A stretch of DNA of 64,000 nucleotides, taken from the NCBI RefSeq assembly GCF_006438845.1, contig NZ_RCZJ01000002.1, positions 447,145-511,144 of the forward strand. The letters are read 5' to 3'. Under the pieces are notes generated by a model. The model was not told the DNA's origin. It saw nothing but the letters and a program-made list of their open reading frames with translations, and did no database searches. The position numbers were made by a program, and so were the translations under genes. Numbering within the stretch: position 1 is the stretch's first letter; each line of letters opens with the position of its first letter. Of this stretch, positions 10,115 to 19,039 are shown piece after piece. This DNA is from Variovorax ginsengisoli (GTDB lineage Bacteria > Pseudomonadota > Gammaproteobacteria > Burkholderiales > Burkholderiaceae_C).

Positions 10115-11437
10115 CTAGAGGATGAATCGCGAAAGGTCTTCGTCGTGACTTAGTGCCGCCAAGCGTGCGTCCACATAGGCGGCGTCGATCTGAATCGTCT
10201 GGCCCGACAGCTTGGCCGCGTCGAAGCTGATCTCGTCGAGCAGCCGCTCCATCACCGTCGACAGGCGCCGCGCGCCGATGTTCTCGGTGCGCTCGTTGAC
10301 CTCGAAGGCGATGCGAGCCAGGCGCGTGATGCCTTCAGGCGCAAAGTCGAGCGTCACGCCTTCGGTCGCGAGCAGCGCCTGGTACTGCTTGACCAGCGAC
10401 GCGCGCGTCTGCACCAGGATCGCCTCGAAATCGGCCACCGACAGCGACTGCAGTTCGACCCGGATCGGGAAGCGCCCCTGCAACTCGGGAATCAGGTCGC
10501 TGGGCTTGCTCACGTGGAATGCGCCGCTCGCGATGAACAGGATGTGGTCGGTGCGCACCACGCCGTACTTGGTGCTCACGGCCGTGCCCTCCACCAGCGG
10601 CAGCAGGTCGCGCTGAACGCCCTGACGCGACACGTCGGCGCCCTGCGCGTCGGCCCGGGTGGCGACCTTGTCGATCTCGTCGATGAACACGATGCCGTTC
10701 TGCTCGGCATTGGCGATCGCCTGCGTGCGGATCTCTTCCTCGTTGACCAGCTTGCCCGCCTCCTCGTCGATCAGCAGGCGCATCGCTTCGGCGATCTTGA
10801 GCTTGCGCGTCTGGCGCTTGGCGCCGCCCATCTGGCCGAACATGCCGCGCAATTGCTCGGTCATTTCTTCCATGCCGGCCGGCCCCATGATTTCGAGCGG
10901 CGTGCGGGTTTCGGCCAGATCGAGCTCGATTTCCTTGTCGTCGAGTTCGTGCTCGCGCAGCTTCTTGCGAAACGCCTGGCGGGTGGCGTTGTTGCCGTCG
11001 GGCGCGGCGCCATCGGCGGTGCGCGCGGGCGGCAGCAAGGCGTCGAGCACGCGGTCTTCGGCGGCATCCTCGGCACGCGTCCGCACCTTGGCGCTTTCCT
11101 TCTCGCGTGTCTGCTTGACGGCGATCTCGGCGAGGTCGCGAATGATCGCGTCGACGTCCTTGCCGACATAGCCGACCTCGGTGAACTTGGTCGCCTCGAC
11201 CTTGATGAAGGGTGCATCGGCCAATCGCGCCAGGCGGCGCGCGATTTCGGTCTTGCCGACGCCCGTCGGGCCGATCATCAGGATGTTCTTGGGCGTGATC
11301 TCGTGGCGCAGGGCGTCGTCGACCTGCTGGCGGCGCCAGCGGTTGCGCAACGCGATGGCGACGGCGCGCTTGGCCGCCGGCTGGCCGACGATGTGGTTGT
11401 CGAGCTCGGAGACGATTTCCTGGGGGGTCATGGACAT
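10115..11437 (-). CDS. hslU: HslU, ATPase subunit of the HslUV protease
   Basis: AAA+ unfoldase that feeds substrates into HslV. Walker A GPTGVGKT is at residues 56-63, the pore loop GYVG at 89-92, Walker B IVFIDEID at 249-256, and the C-terminus ends in SRFIL, the hydrophobic tail that docks into HslV. The intermediate I-domain spans roughly 105-240. The 440 residues fit the family. The start is 2 bases after the hslV stop, so the two are one operon. A 6-bp GC-rich inverted repeat overlaps the stop codon (10094-10115) but has no U-rich tail. Confidence 0.97.
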   Translation of the reverse strand: MSMTPQEIVSELDNHIVGQPAAKRAVAIALRNRWRRQQVDDALRHEITPKNILMIGPTGVGKTEIARRLARLADAPFIKVEATKFTEVGYVGKDVDAIIRDLAEIAVKQTREKESAKVRTRAEDAAEDRVLDALLPPARTADGAAPDGNNATRQAFRKKLREHELDDKEIELDLAETRTPLEIMGPAGMEEMTEQLRGMFGQMGGAKRQTRKLKIAEAMRLLIDEEAGKLVNEEEIRTQAIANAEQNGIVFIDEIDKVATRADAQGADVSRQGVQRDLLPLVEGTAVSTKYGVVRTDHILFIASGAFHVSKPSDLIPELQGRFPIRVELQSLSVADFEAILVQTRASLVKQYQALLATEGVTLDFAPEGITRLARIAFEVNERTENIGARRLSTVMERLLDEISFDAAKLSGQTIQIDAAYVDARLAALSHDEDLSRFIL

Positions 11438-11439
11438 GG

Positions 11440-11985
11440 TCAGAGCGCTTCCACGGTGTGGTTCATGTTTGTGTAGATGCAGATCTCGCCGGCGATCGCC
11501 AGCGACTTGCGCACGATCTGCTCGGCGCTGAGATCGGTGTTGTCGATCAGCGCCTTGGCGGCCGACTGCGCGTAGGCGCCGCCGGAGCCGATGGCGATCA
11601 CGCCGTCTTCGGGCTCCAGTACGTCGCCGTTGCCGGTGATGATGAGCGAGGTGGTGGCGTCGGCGACGGCCAGCATCGCCTCGAGCTTGCGCAGCACCCG
11701 GTCGGTGCGCCAGTCCTTGGTGAGCTCGACCGCGGCGCGGGTGAGGTGGCCCTGGTGCTTCTCAAGCTTGGCCTCGAAGCGCTCGAAAAGCGTGAAGGCA
11801 TCGGCCGTGGCGCCGGCAAAGCCGGCGAGCACCTTGCCGTGGTAGAGCCGGCGCACCTTGCGGGCCGTGCCCTTGATGACGATGTTGCCGAGGGTGACTT
11901 GCCCGTCGCCGCCGATGGCGACCTGGTCGCCCTCCGGGGTCTTGCGGCGGACGCTGACGATCGTGGTTCCGTGAAACTGTTCCAT
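11440..11985 (-). CDS. hslV: HslV, proteolytic subunit of the HslUV protease
   Basis: Proteasome-like threonine peptidase. The catalytic N-terminal threonine is preceded by six residues (MEQFHG) before TTIVSVRR, so Thr7 should be the nucleophile after processing. In E. coli the Thr follows Met directly. The extension is familiar from Burkholderia orthologues and is not a sign of damage. GDGQVTLGN and GSGGAYAQ motifs are present. The start at 11985 gives 181 residues; an in-frame ATG 9 bases further upstream is less like the family. Confidence 0.95.
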   Translation of the reverse strand: MEQFHGTTIVSVRRKTPEGDQVAIGGDGQVTLGNIVIKGTARKVRRLYHGKVLAGFAGATADAFTLFERFEAKLEKHQGHLTRAAVELTKDWRTDRVLRKLEAMLAVADATTSLIITGNGDVLEPEDGVIAIGSGGAYAQSAAKALIDNTDLSAEQIVRKSLAIAGEICIYTNMNHTVEAL

Positions 11986-12042
11986 CGAAGGCACTTGGGG
12001 ATCGCCCGGCCCAATGCAAGGCCCGCGGGACGCTCGAAGAAC

Positions 12043-13650
12043 CTAGTTCTCGCGCACCCGCACCAGCGCGTGGTCGGCGATGCCCACCACCTTGAAGAAG
12101 GCGGCGATCAGCCGGTGCGCATCGACGAACTGAACACGCTGGCCGTTGGCATCGCGCTCGGTCACCCAGGTGAGCAGCGTCCCGGCAGCGGCCAGATCGA
12201 GTCGCACCAGCGCAGCACAGGAAATGGTCGCCGGCGCGGCCGGATGGCTCTGCTCCGCCTCGGCGATCTCGGCGTCGAGCCGGCGCCAGGTGGAGACGGC
12301 GTCGCCGCTCAAGTCACCCGCGAGCACGGCGCTCATGGATTCGTGTCCGCTCGACAGCTCGGGCGGCGCATCGCCGATGGTGCTCAACGCAAAGGCATCG
12401 GTCGCGCTCGACGACGGACCCGGCGCCTCGGCCGCGATGCAGCGGCCCCGCGGCTCTTCCCAGGGCGGCGGCGACACTTCGTAGGTGATGCAGTAGTTGA
12501 GCGCGGCCAGCTCGAACTGGTCGACCTGATTCAACAGCCTCAGCGCCGCCATGCGCAGCTGCCACCACGTCTGCTCCACGTCGCGCTCGTTCACCGGCGT
12601 GGCTTTCTCGATCACGGCCAGCAGCCTCGCCACGCCCAGGAAGCGCATGTCGACCGGAGACGCCGACCAGTGCGCGAACAGGGAGCGCAACGGACCCGCC
12701 GCCCCGGCGTCGATGCCGCTCAGCACTCGCCAGTCGAGCGTCCAGACCGAGCCGGCGGCCGACAGCGCGCGCGTGAGGTCCGACAGGCTTTCGCGCGTGA
12801 GCTGAGGCGGGCTGCGCCAGTCGGCACCGTGGGCACCAGCCGCCGCCGCCTGCGTCTGTGCGCCGCGCGCCAGTGCGCGCAGCGAGACCCACTCGGGCCC
12901 GCTGCGCCTGAGCCGCTGGGCGTACCGGGTGCTCGCGGCCGCGAACTTTTCGGCATCGCCGATGGCACGGTAGAGGTCGAGCAGCGCCAGCCAGTTTTCG
13001 TTGTGGTCGGCCTGACCTTCGGCGACCAGGCTCTGCAGCAGGATCGACTCGGCACCGACGTCGTCGCCGTGGGCGAAGCGGATCGCCGCCTCGTCCAGCG
13101 CGCTGTCGTAGACCAGGAGTGGAGCCGGGGCGCTGGAAGGCAGGCTGGCCGGCGCACTGTCGGGCGCGCCCGCCGACGGCGCAGGCACCGAATGCTCGGG
13201 CGGCAAGCCCGGCGTGGTGTCGGCGTAGGCGCGCGCGCGCTGGGCGGCAAGCACCTCCGGATTGACGGACGGACCGGCATCGTCGACAGGGCCGCCCTTC
13301 CACCACTGCTTGGACATCTGCTCTTCGATCTCGTCGATCTTCTTGAGCGTGAGCGCGCGCCCCTCGGTCTTGCCCGACGTACTGCCGACATTGAGCGACG
13401 AAGGCTGGTCGGGATCACGCGCGCCCGCGGCCTCGCGCTGACGGAGCTTGCGCAGCATGTCGAATTCGCGACGGCGCACGAAGTCGTTGCGCTGGCGACG
13501 CTCGATCATTTCCTTGAGCATCTCGCGGCTGTAGCCGTTTTCTCCCGCACCCGCGTCCTGCGCATCGAGTTCGGCCCAATCCTTCAGTGGATTGCGCACG
13601 AACTTGGCCATCTTCGAGAGGAGACGGCCCTGCGTTTCTTCCTTGGACAT
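12043..13650 (-). CDS. Conserved protein with C-terminal STAS-like domain
   Basis: A 535-residue soluble protein with no signal peptide or membrane helix. The N-terminal 110 residues are charged and helical. A Pro/Ala/Ser-rich linker runs from about 130 to 175. The middle is helical and repeat-like (about 180-440). The last 90 residues (from ISCAALVRLDLAAAGTLL) have the alternating strand-helix pattern of a STAS anti-sigma-antagonist-like domain. No matching kinase or sigma factor lies nearby. It sits between dksA and hslV on the same strand, 57 bases ahead of hslV. The STAS call is by pattern only; the function is unknown. Confidence 0.7.
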   Translation of the reverse strand: MSKEETQGRLLSKMAKFVRNPLKDWAELDAQDAGAGENGYSREMLKEMIERRQRNDFVRRREFDMLRKLRQREAAGARDPDQPSSLNVGSTSGKTEGRALTLKKIDEIEEQMSKQWWKGGPVDDAGPSVNPEVLAAQRARAYADTTPGLPPEHSVPAPSAGAPDSAPASLPSSAPAPLLVYDSALDEAAIRFAHGDDVGAESILLQSLVAEGQADHNENWLALLDLYRAIGDAEKFAAASTRYAQRLRRSGPEWVSLRALARGAQTQAAAAGAHGADWRSPPQLTRESLSDLTRALSAAGSVWTLDWRVLSGIDAGAAGPLRSLFAHWSASPVDMRFLGVARLLAVIEKATPVNERDVEQTWWQLRMAALRLLNQVDQFELAALNYCITYEVSPPPWEEPRGRCIAAEAPGPSSSATDAFALSTIGDAPPELSSGHESMSAVLAGDLSGDAVSTWRRLDAEIAEAEQSHPAAPATISCAALVRLDLAAAGTLLTWVTERDANGQRVQFVDAHRLIAAFFKVVGIADHALVRVREN

Positions 13651-13766
13651 GCTGGCTTCAGAGGCTCGATGGTTCTAGGCGATGGGAGAACGCGACCGCG
13701 CGCATTGCAGCCCGGCGCTGCGTTCCCGCGAGGAAGACGATGCTGGCGCTGCCGGCGCGCCTCACC

Positions 13767-14756
13767 TCAATCTCCGAACATCTTCTGCTTGAGTTCCCGG
13801 CGCTGCTGCGCTTCGAGCGACAGCGTGGCGGTCGGGCGAGCCAGCAGGCGGCCCACACCGATCGGCTCGCCGGTTTCGTCGCAGTAGCCGTAGTCGCCGG
13901 CGTCGATGCGCTGGATCGACTGCTCGATCTTCTTGAGCAGCTTGCGTTCACGGTCGCGCGTGCGCAGTTCGAGCGCATGCTCTTCCTCGATGGTGGCGCG
14001 GTCGGCCGGATCGGGCACGACGACCGTGTCTTCACGCAGATGTTCGGTGGTTTCGCCGGCGTTTTCGAGGATGCCGCGCTTGAGTTCGATCAGCTTGAGG
14101 CGGAAGAACGCCATCTGCTTCTCGTTCATGTACTCGCTGTCCGGCATCGCGATGACTTCGGCATCGACCAGCTCTTCGACCTTCTTGGTCTTCCAGTTGT
14201 TGGCGAGCTTCGGGTCCTTCTTGACTGCAACATGCGGCGGCGGCACCAGCGCGGTCGACACGATCTGCGTGAAGCTGGACTTGGCCGCGGTGGAAGCGAC
14301 CGACTGCGCCATCGAGGGCACGGTGAGTTGCGACAGCCGCGAAACGCGACCGCCACGCGCTGCAGGAGCGGGCGGCGTTGCGATCGGGGTGGAAGGTGTC
14401 GCCGGAGCGGTGGTGGAGGCGGCAGCCGTTTTTTTCATGGGGAGCGGTGGAGCAGGAGGGACGGCACTTCGGCCGGCCGGTTGGGATGTCGCGGCAACCG
14501 TACCGGTTGCCTTGGCTGAATTTTTCGCTGCGGCCTTGGGAGGTGCGGCGGTCGGGGCGGGTTTCGCGGGTGGCGCTGCCTTCGAGGGACTGGCCTTCTG
14601 GGCCGTCGCCGTCGCAACAGGAGCCTTCTTGGCCGAAGACGGCGCGGGCTTTGCCGCCGAAGTCTTCTTGACGACCGGCGGGGACGCGGGCTTGGCCTTG
14701 ACGGCAGGTTTGTTCACGGTGGCAGGCTCCTTCGACGAACTCGAACGTGCTTTCAC
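13767..14756 (-). CDS. dksA: DksA, RNA polymerase-binding regulator with long basic N-terminal tail
   Basis: Secondary-channel regulator that works with ppGpp on rRNA and amino-acid promoters. The C-terminal 150 residues are canonical, including the coiled-coil tip DPADRA (about 249-254). Of the four zinc-finger cysteines only the first remains (YGYC, residue 292); the others are Thr, Ser and Ala, so no zinc site is expected. About 180 residues of Ala/Lys/Pro-rich, histone H1-like sequence precede the core. GTG 14756 is chosen because a strong GGGAGGAG Shine-Dalgarno lies just upstream; the in-frame ATG 14813 has none. Length is 329 residues against 151 in E. coli. Confidence 0.88.
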   Translation of the reverse strand: MKARSSSSKEPATVNKPAVKAKPASPPVVKKTSAAKPAPSSAKKAPVATATAQKASPSKAAPPAKPAPTAAPPKAAAKNSAKATGTVAATSQPAGRSAVPPAPPLPMKKTAAASTTAPATPSTPIATPPAPAARGGRVSRLSQLTVPSMAQSVASTAAKSSFTQIVSTALVPPPHVAVKKDPKLANNWKTKKVEELVDAEVIAMPDSEYMNEKQMAFFRLKLIELKRGILENAGETTEHLREDTVVVPDPADRATIEEEHALELRTRDRERKLLKKIEQSIQRIDAGDYGYCDETGEPIGVGRLLARPTATLSLEAQQRRELKQKMFGD

Positions 14757-14940
14757 GGGGGTCTCCTCCCTGGAAGCCGCGGCGGTTCTTCGACCTCGCG
14801 GCCCATCTGACAAGTCGCCCGCCGGCGGCGAGCCCCGGGGTTATACCCTTGAAGCAGACCGCAACGCACGCATTCCGGTGCAGAAGTCACATCCCATCTC
14901 CTTCGGAGACCGATGCGGCTTCGCAACAGGCGCGCGATTG

Positions 14941-14970
14941 TATATAGATATAAAGCCTCCCGGCTTTGCA
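14941..14970 (-). terminator. Hairpin plus AT-rich promoter-like patch between cobW and dksA
   Basis: On the minus strand, AAAGCC and GGCTTT (14962-14967 and 14952-14957) form a perfect 6-bp stem with a 4-base loop, followed by TTTATATCTATATACAAT. The stem with a T/A-rich tail could end the cobW transcript. The TATA-rich stretch after it is the only promoter-like sequence ahead of dksA. Both readings are by eye and either could be wrong. Confidence 0.4.
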
Positions 14971-15037
14971 CTCCGCTGCGCTGCGTGTCAGTTGCCCCGC
15001 CTGGAATCGCCTTGCTGATGGCGAAGGGGCGGCACAG

Positions 15038-16099
15038 TCAAACGAGACACTGGGCCAGCCCCTGCTCCAGGATCTCGCGCGGCAGCTCGATGCCGATGAA
15101 CACCATGCGGCTCTGGCGCACTTCGTCCTTGCCCCACTCGGGACCCAGGTCGCTGCCCATCAGCTGATGCACGCCTTGAAAGATCACCTTGCGCTCGGTG
15201 CCCTGCATGTTCAGCACGCCCTTGTAGCGCAGCATCTTCGGGCCGTAGATATTGACCACGGCGCCGAGGAAATCTTCCAGCTTGGCCGGGTCGAACGGGC
15301 GGTCGGCCTTGTAGACGAAGCTCTTCACGTCGTCGTCCGTGTGGTGATGGTGGCCGTGGCCCTCGTGCGCATGCGACGGATGATCGCAATGGTCGCCGTG
15401 CGCATGGTCGTGACCTTCGTGGGCGTGATGCGCGTGGTCGTCTTCTTTCAGGAAGTCCGGGTCGATGTCGAGCTTGGCGTTCAGGTTGAAGCCGCGCAGG
15501 TCGAACACGCTGCCGATCGGCACCTCGCCGAAATGGACCTTCTGCTGAGGCGCACGCGGGTTCATGTGCTTCAGGCGATGGATCAGCGCCTCGGTCTCTT
15601 CCTCAGAGACCAGTTCGCTCTTGCTGATGAAGATCTGGTCGGCAAAACCCACCTGCCGGCGTGCTTCCTGGCGGTCGTTGAGCTGCTGCGGCGCGTGCTT
15701 GGCGTCGACCAGCGTCAGGATGGAATCGAGCAAATAGCTCTCGGCGATCTCGTCGTCCATGAAAAAGGTCTGCGCCACGGGGCCGGGGTCGGCCAGGCCC
15801 GTGGTCTCGATCACGACGCGGTCGAAGTCGAGCAGGCCCTGGCGCTTCTTGGCGGCCAGCAGTTGCAGCGCTTCGCGCAGGTCTTCGCGGATGGTGCAGC
15901 AGACGCAGCCGTTGCTCATCTGCACGATCTGCTCCTTCGACTCGGTCACGAGGATGTCGCTGTCGATGTTCTCCTCGCCGAATTCGTTCTCGATCACGGC
16001 GATCTTCTGGCCGTGCGCCTCGGTCAGGATGCGCTTGAGCAGCGTGGTCTTGCCGGAGCCGAGGAAGCCGGTGAGGATGGTGGCGGGAATGAGGGCCAT
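15038..16099 (-). CDS. CobW/ZNG1-type G3E GTPase, zinc metallochaperone
   Basis: P-loop GTPase that delivers a metal, probably zinc, to client proteins. The P-loop GFLGSGKT is at residues 12-18, and the metal-binding GCVCCT motif of the COG0523 family is at 63-68. A histidine-rich stretch of about 35 residues (around 225-262, many HxH units) precedes the CobW C-terminal domain. The 353 residues are typical. It lies upstream of dksA on the same strand with 281 bases between. No Zur-like operator is evident to me. The protein is not the cobalamin enzyme CobW in the strict sense, since no cobalamin genes are nearby. Confidence 0.88.
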   Translation of the reverse strand: MALIPATILTGFLGSGKTTLLKRILTEAHGQKIAVIENEFGEENIDSDILVTESKEQIVQMSNGCVCCTIREDLREALQLLAAKKRQGLLDFDRVVIETTGLADPGPVAQTFFMDDEIAESYLLDSILTLVDAKHAPQQLNDRQEARRQVGFADQIFISKSELVSEEETEALIHRLKHMNPRAPQQKVHFGEVPIGSVFDLRGFNLNAKLDIDPDFLKEDDHAHHAHEGHDHAHGDHCDHPSHAHEGHGHHHHTDDDVKSFVYKADRPFDPAKLEDFLGAVVNIYGPKMLRYKGVLNMQGTERKVIFQGVHQLMGSDLGPEWGKDEVRQSRMVFIGIELPREILEQGLAQCLV

Positions 16100-16175
16100 G
16101 GGGTGCTCCGGGAAGATCGAAAAACGGGAAAGGCGGAAAGTTTAGCCACGCGGTTTGGCACGCGCTGCGGCAAGG

Positions 16176-17384
16176 TCAAAGCGGTTTGCGCACCACCACC
16201 AGGCCCTTCAGGTACTCGCCCTCGGGAAATTCGATGGTCATCGGATGGTCGGGCGCGGCGCCCAGGCGTTCGCTGATGTAACCGTCGACCCCCGCATCGA
16301 TGCCGGCCGAGGCCACGATCTTGTGGAACAGGTCGGCGCCGATGCCGCCCGAGCACGAGAAGGTCAGCAGCACGCCGCCCGGCTCGAGCAGCTTGAGCGC
16401 CAGCCGATTGATGTCCTTGTAGGCGCGCGCGGCGCGCTCGGCATGCGCGACCGTGGGCGCGAACTTCGGCGGGTCGAGCACGATGGCGTCGAAGCTGCAC
16501 CCTTCCTCGATGAAGCGGCGCAGCGTCGCGTTCACGTCGGCATCGAGAAACTGCGCGTTCGCGCCCTCGAAGCCGTTGAGCGCGAGGTTGGCGCGGGCAC
16601 GCTCGAGCGCCGGCAGCGACGAATCGATCGACGTCAGTTCGGCGCCTTCGATCGCGCCCGATGCTTTCAGCCCCGCCAGCGCGGCCACGGTGAAACCGCC
16701 CGTGTAGCAAAAGCAGTTGAGCACGCGCCGGAATCTCCGGTGCTTCGCCATCTCGGCGAAGCGCTGTCGGCTGTCGCGCTGGTCGAGGTAGAAGCCGGTC
16801 TTGTGGCCGGTCGCGATGTCGAGCGACAGCCGCCAGTCGTGCTCGCGGATCACCTGCGCGGTGTCGCCCTCCCCGCGCAGCCAGCCGGTCACCGGCTTCA
16901 GCCCTTCGCGCTCGCGGCCACTGGCATCGGAGCGCTCGTACAGCTTCGCCAGGCCCGTGGCGGCCAGCAGCGCATCGGCCAGCACGGCCTTCCAGCGCTC
17001 GACGCCGGCCGACAGGAACTGCGCGACCAGGGTGTCGCCGTAACGGTCGACGATCAACCCCGGCAAGCCATCGGCCTCGCCGTGAACCAGCCGCACGCCG
17101 TCGCTCTGCAGGTCGAACAGCCCGCGCGCGGCGACGGCGCGCTGGACCCGCTCCTGGAAAAATGCCGCGTCGATGCGCTGCGTCTCCTGAAAGCTCCAGG
17201 CCCGCGCGCGGATCTTCGACGCCGGGCTGGTCGAAGCCCATGCCAGGAACTGGCCTTCGTGCGACTCGATGCGCACCGTCTCGCCGGCGTCACCACTGCC
17301 CTTGGCGATGGCCGATTCGAACACCCACGGATGGCGCCGCAACAGCGACCGTTCCTTGCCTGGCCGCAGCCGCAATGCCTTCAT
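16176..17384 (-). CDS. RlmI-like 23S rRNA (cytosine-C5) methyltransferase
   Basis: SAM-dependent methyltransferase with an N-terminal PUA RNA-binding domain (about 1-75). The catalytic domain has CYTGGF at 226-231 and the family motif DPPK at 304-307. E. coli RlmI modifies C1962 of 23S rRNA and has the same layout and length (396 against 402 residues). ATG 17384 is chosen because it overlaps the xerC stop as ATGA; in-frame upstream translation is an xerC shadow. The exact rRNA target is inferred from family resemblance. Confidence 0.85.
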   Translation of the reverse strand: MKALRLRPGKERSLLRRHPWVFESAIAKGSGDAGETVRIESHEGQFLAWASTSPASKIRARAWSFQETQRIDAAFFQERVQRAVAARGLFDLQSDGVRLVHGEADGLPGLIVDRYGDTLVAQFLSAGVERWKAVLADALLAATGLAKLYERSDASGREREGLKPVTGWLRGEGDTAQVIREHDWRLSLDIATGHKTGFYLDQRDSRQRFAEMAKHRRFRRVLNCFCYTGGFTVAALAGLKASGAIEGAELTSIDSSLPALERARANLALNGFEGANAQFLDADVNATLRRFIEEGCSFDAIVLDPPKFAPTVAHAERAARAYKDINRLALKLLEPGGVLLTFSCSGGIGADLFHKIVASAGIDAGVDGYISERLGAAPDHPMTIEFPEGEYLKGLVVVRKPL

Positions 17385-18391
17385 GTGTCTTTCGCTTTCG
17401 CTTTGTTCGAGGCGGACGGATGGTCGTCGCGCGCATGCGCCCGCGGATGCGCGGCGTCGTAAGCCTTGGCCAGGTGCTGGAAATCCAGCCGGGTGTAGAT
17501 CTGGGTGGTGCCGATGTTGGCGTGGCCGAGCAGTTCCTGTACCGCGCGCAGATCGCTGCTCGACTGCAGCACATGACTGGCGAACGAATGTCGCAGCATG
17601 TGGGGATGCACCGCGGCGGCGAGCCCCGCCTTCAGGCTGCGCGCCTTCACCTGCTTCCACACCGCCTGCGGTGAACAACGCTTGCCGGTGCGACCGATGA
17701 AGAGCGCCGCGGCGCTGGCCGGATCGCGCAGCGTCGCGGCCGGCAGCGCGGCACAGTCGCCCCGCACGGCCAGCCAGGCCTGCAGAGCCTCGATCGCCTT
17801 GCTGCCGACGGGCACGCTGCGGCGCTTGCCGCCCTTGCCCAGCACGTGGGCCTCGCACGCGTCCAGGTCGACCCAGCCGGCGGCGTCGCGGCTCGCGTGC
17901 AGATCGAGCCCGGTGAGCTCGCTCACCCGCAGGCCGCAGCCATAGAGCAGCTCGACGATGGCGCGGTCTCGCGCCTCGGTCCAGGGGTCGGCGTCGGTGT
18001 CGTGGAGTTCGGCAAGACGCACCGCGTCGTCGACCGCGAGCGCCTTGGGCAGCGGACGGCCAGCTTTCGGCGCACGCACGTCCTGCACCGGGTTGGCGTT
18101 CACCAGGCCTTCGTTGCCGAGCCAGCGGTAGAAGCTGCGCCAGCACGACAGCACCAGCGCAATGCCGCGCGGCTCGCGGCCGGCGCTGTGCAGTTGCGCC
18201 GTCCAGCGACGGATGTGGGCCGCACCCACGCGGTCGACGGCGAGGTCGGCCTCGGCGATCTTCGACGCCAGCAGCCGCAGGTGTTCGGCGTAGATGGCGA
18301 GCGTGCGCGAGGCAAGCCGGCGCTCGACCTGCGCGTGCGCCAGGTAGCGTGCGAACAGTGCCGCGTCGCCGCGTTCTTCAGAATTGGCCAT
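17381..18391 (-). CDS. xerC: XerC, site-specific tyrosine recombinase
   Basis: Resolves chromosome dimers at dif together with XerD. An N-terminal SAM-like core-binding domain (about 10-105) is followed by the catalytic domain with Arg155 (GLRVSEL), HMLR (His264, Arg267), LGHANIGTT (His290) and nucleophile Tyr299. All catalytic residues are present. Start 18391 (MANSEERG) is preferred, but ATG 18400 is possible; either overlaps the upstream YdcF-like gene. Placement downstream of dapF and DUF484 genes matches many proteobacteria. Confidence 0.92.
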   Translation of the reverse strand: MANSEERGDAALFARYLAHAQVERRLASRTLAIYAEHLRLLASKIAEADLAVDRVGAAHIRRWTAQLHSAGREPRGIALVLSCWRSFYRWLGNEGLVNANPVQDVRAPKAGRPLPKALAVDDAVRLAELHDTDADPWTEARDRAIVELLYGCGLRVSELTGLDLHASRDAAGWVDLDACEAHVLGKGGKRRSVPVGSKAIEALQAWLAVRGDCAALPAATLRDPASAAALFIGRTGKRCSPQAVWKQVKARSLKAGLAAAVHPHMLRHSFASHVLQSSSDLRAVQELLGHANIGTTQIYTRLDFQHLAKAYDAAHPRAHARDDHPSASNKAKAKDT

Positions 18392-19031
18392 GCACGGCAT
18401 TGTTCACGATGGCCAACGGCTCGCGCAACGCGCCGCGAAACCCCATGCCCCAGCGGCGCCAGCAGGACGTGGGCGCGGCTGCGTACTGCACGTCGAAGTG
18501 GCCATCGAAGCCGCTGGCGCGGGCCAGCCGTTCGACCCGCCACATGTGATACGGCTCCGAGACCACGATCACCCGCTTCACGCCGGCGGCGTCGAGCACG
18601 GCCCAGGACAGCGCCAGGTTCGCGTGCGTGGAAGAGGACACGCTCTCGCGCGACACCGGGCCGGCGTAGCCACTGGCACGGGCGTGCACCTCCATCACTT
18701 CCGCCTCGATACGGCCGTCTTCGTCATCGACGCCGCCCGACATCACGATGCGCGGCACCAGGCCGGCCTGCGCCAGCTGCACGGCGGTGTCGACACGGCC
18801 GGTGAGGCATGGGTTGGGCGCGCCGTTGCGGTAGGCCCGGTTGCCGAGCACGAGTGCGGCGTCGGCAGGATGCTTCGGCGGATCGGCCAGGAGCGATTCG
18901 GCGCGCAGAGCGATGGAGGACGCGATCGCCCCATAACCGCCCAGCAACACTACGGCAGCCGCCAGCAGCCACAGCGTACGCGCCCGCCGAAAACGGCTCC
19001 GGCGCGGTGTGCGTTCCGGAGTGTTCGCCAC
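18378..19031 (-). CDS. YdcF/SanA-family membrane-anchored protein (DUF218)
   Basis: A 217-residue protein with one N-terminal membrane helix (about residues 20-38) and a DUF218 domain. Family features are ALVLGN at the first strand, RIVMSGG, STHANLALS and VSEPYHMWR. SanA of E. coli affects envelope permeability at high temperature; the biochemical activity of DUF218 is not settled. GTG 19031 lies 8 bases after the DUF484 stop and is the only start giving a sensible anchor. The gene is inserted between the DUF484 gene and xerC, which are usually neighbours. Confidence 0.78.
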   Translation of the reverse strand: MANTPERTPRRSRFRRARTLWLLAAAVVLLGGYGAIASSIALRAESLLADPPKHPADAALVLGNRAYRNGAPNPCLTGRVDTAVQLAQAGLVPRIVMSGGVDDEDGRIEAEVMEVHARASGYAGPVSRESVSSSTHANLALSWAVLDAAGVKRVIVVSEPYHMWRVERLARASGFDGHFDVQYAAAPTSCWRRWGMGFRGALREPLAIVNNAVHGQF

Positions 19032-19039
19032 CCGGCGGC

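Noticed and set aside
10094..10115. Inverted repeat at the hslU stop as a terminator
   Set aside because: The stem is only 6 bp, overlaps the stop codon and has no U-rich tail.
11440..11985. HslV appears damaged because its threonine is not at position 2
   Set aside because: The MEQFHG leader before TT is familiar from Burkholderia HslV proteins and can be processed; the rest is canonical.
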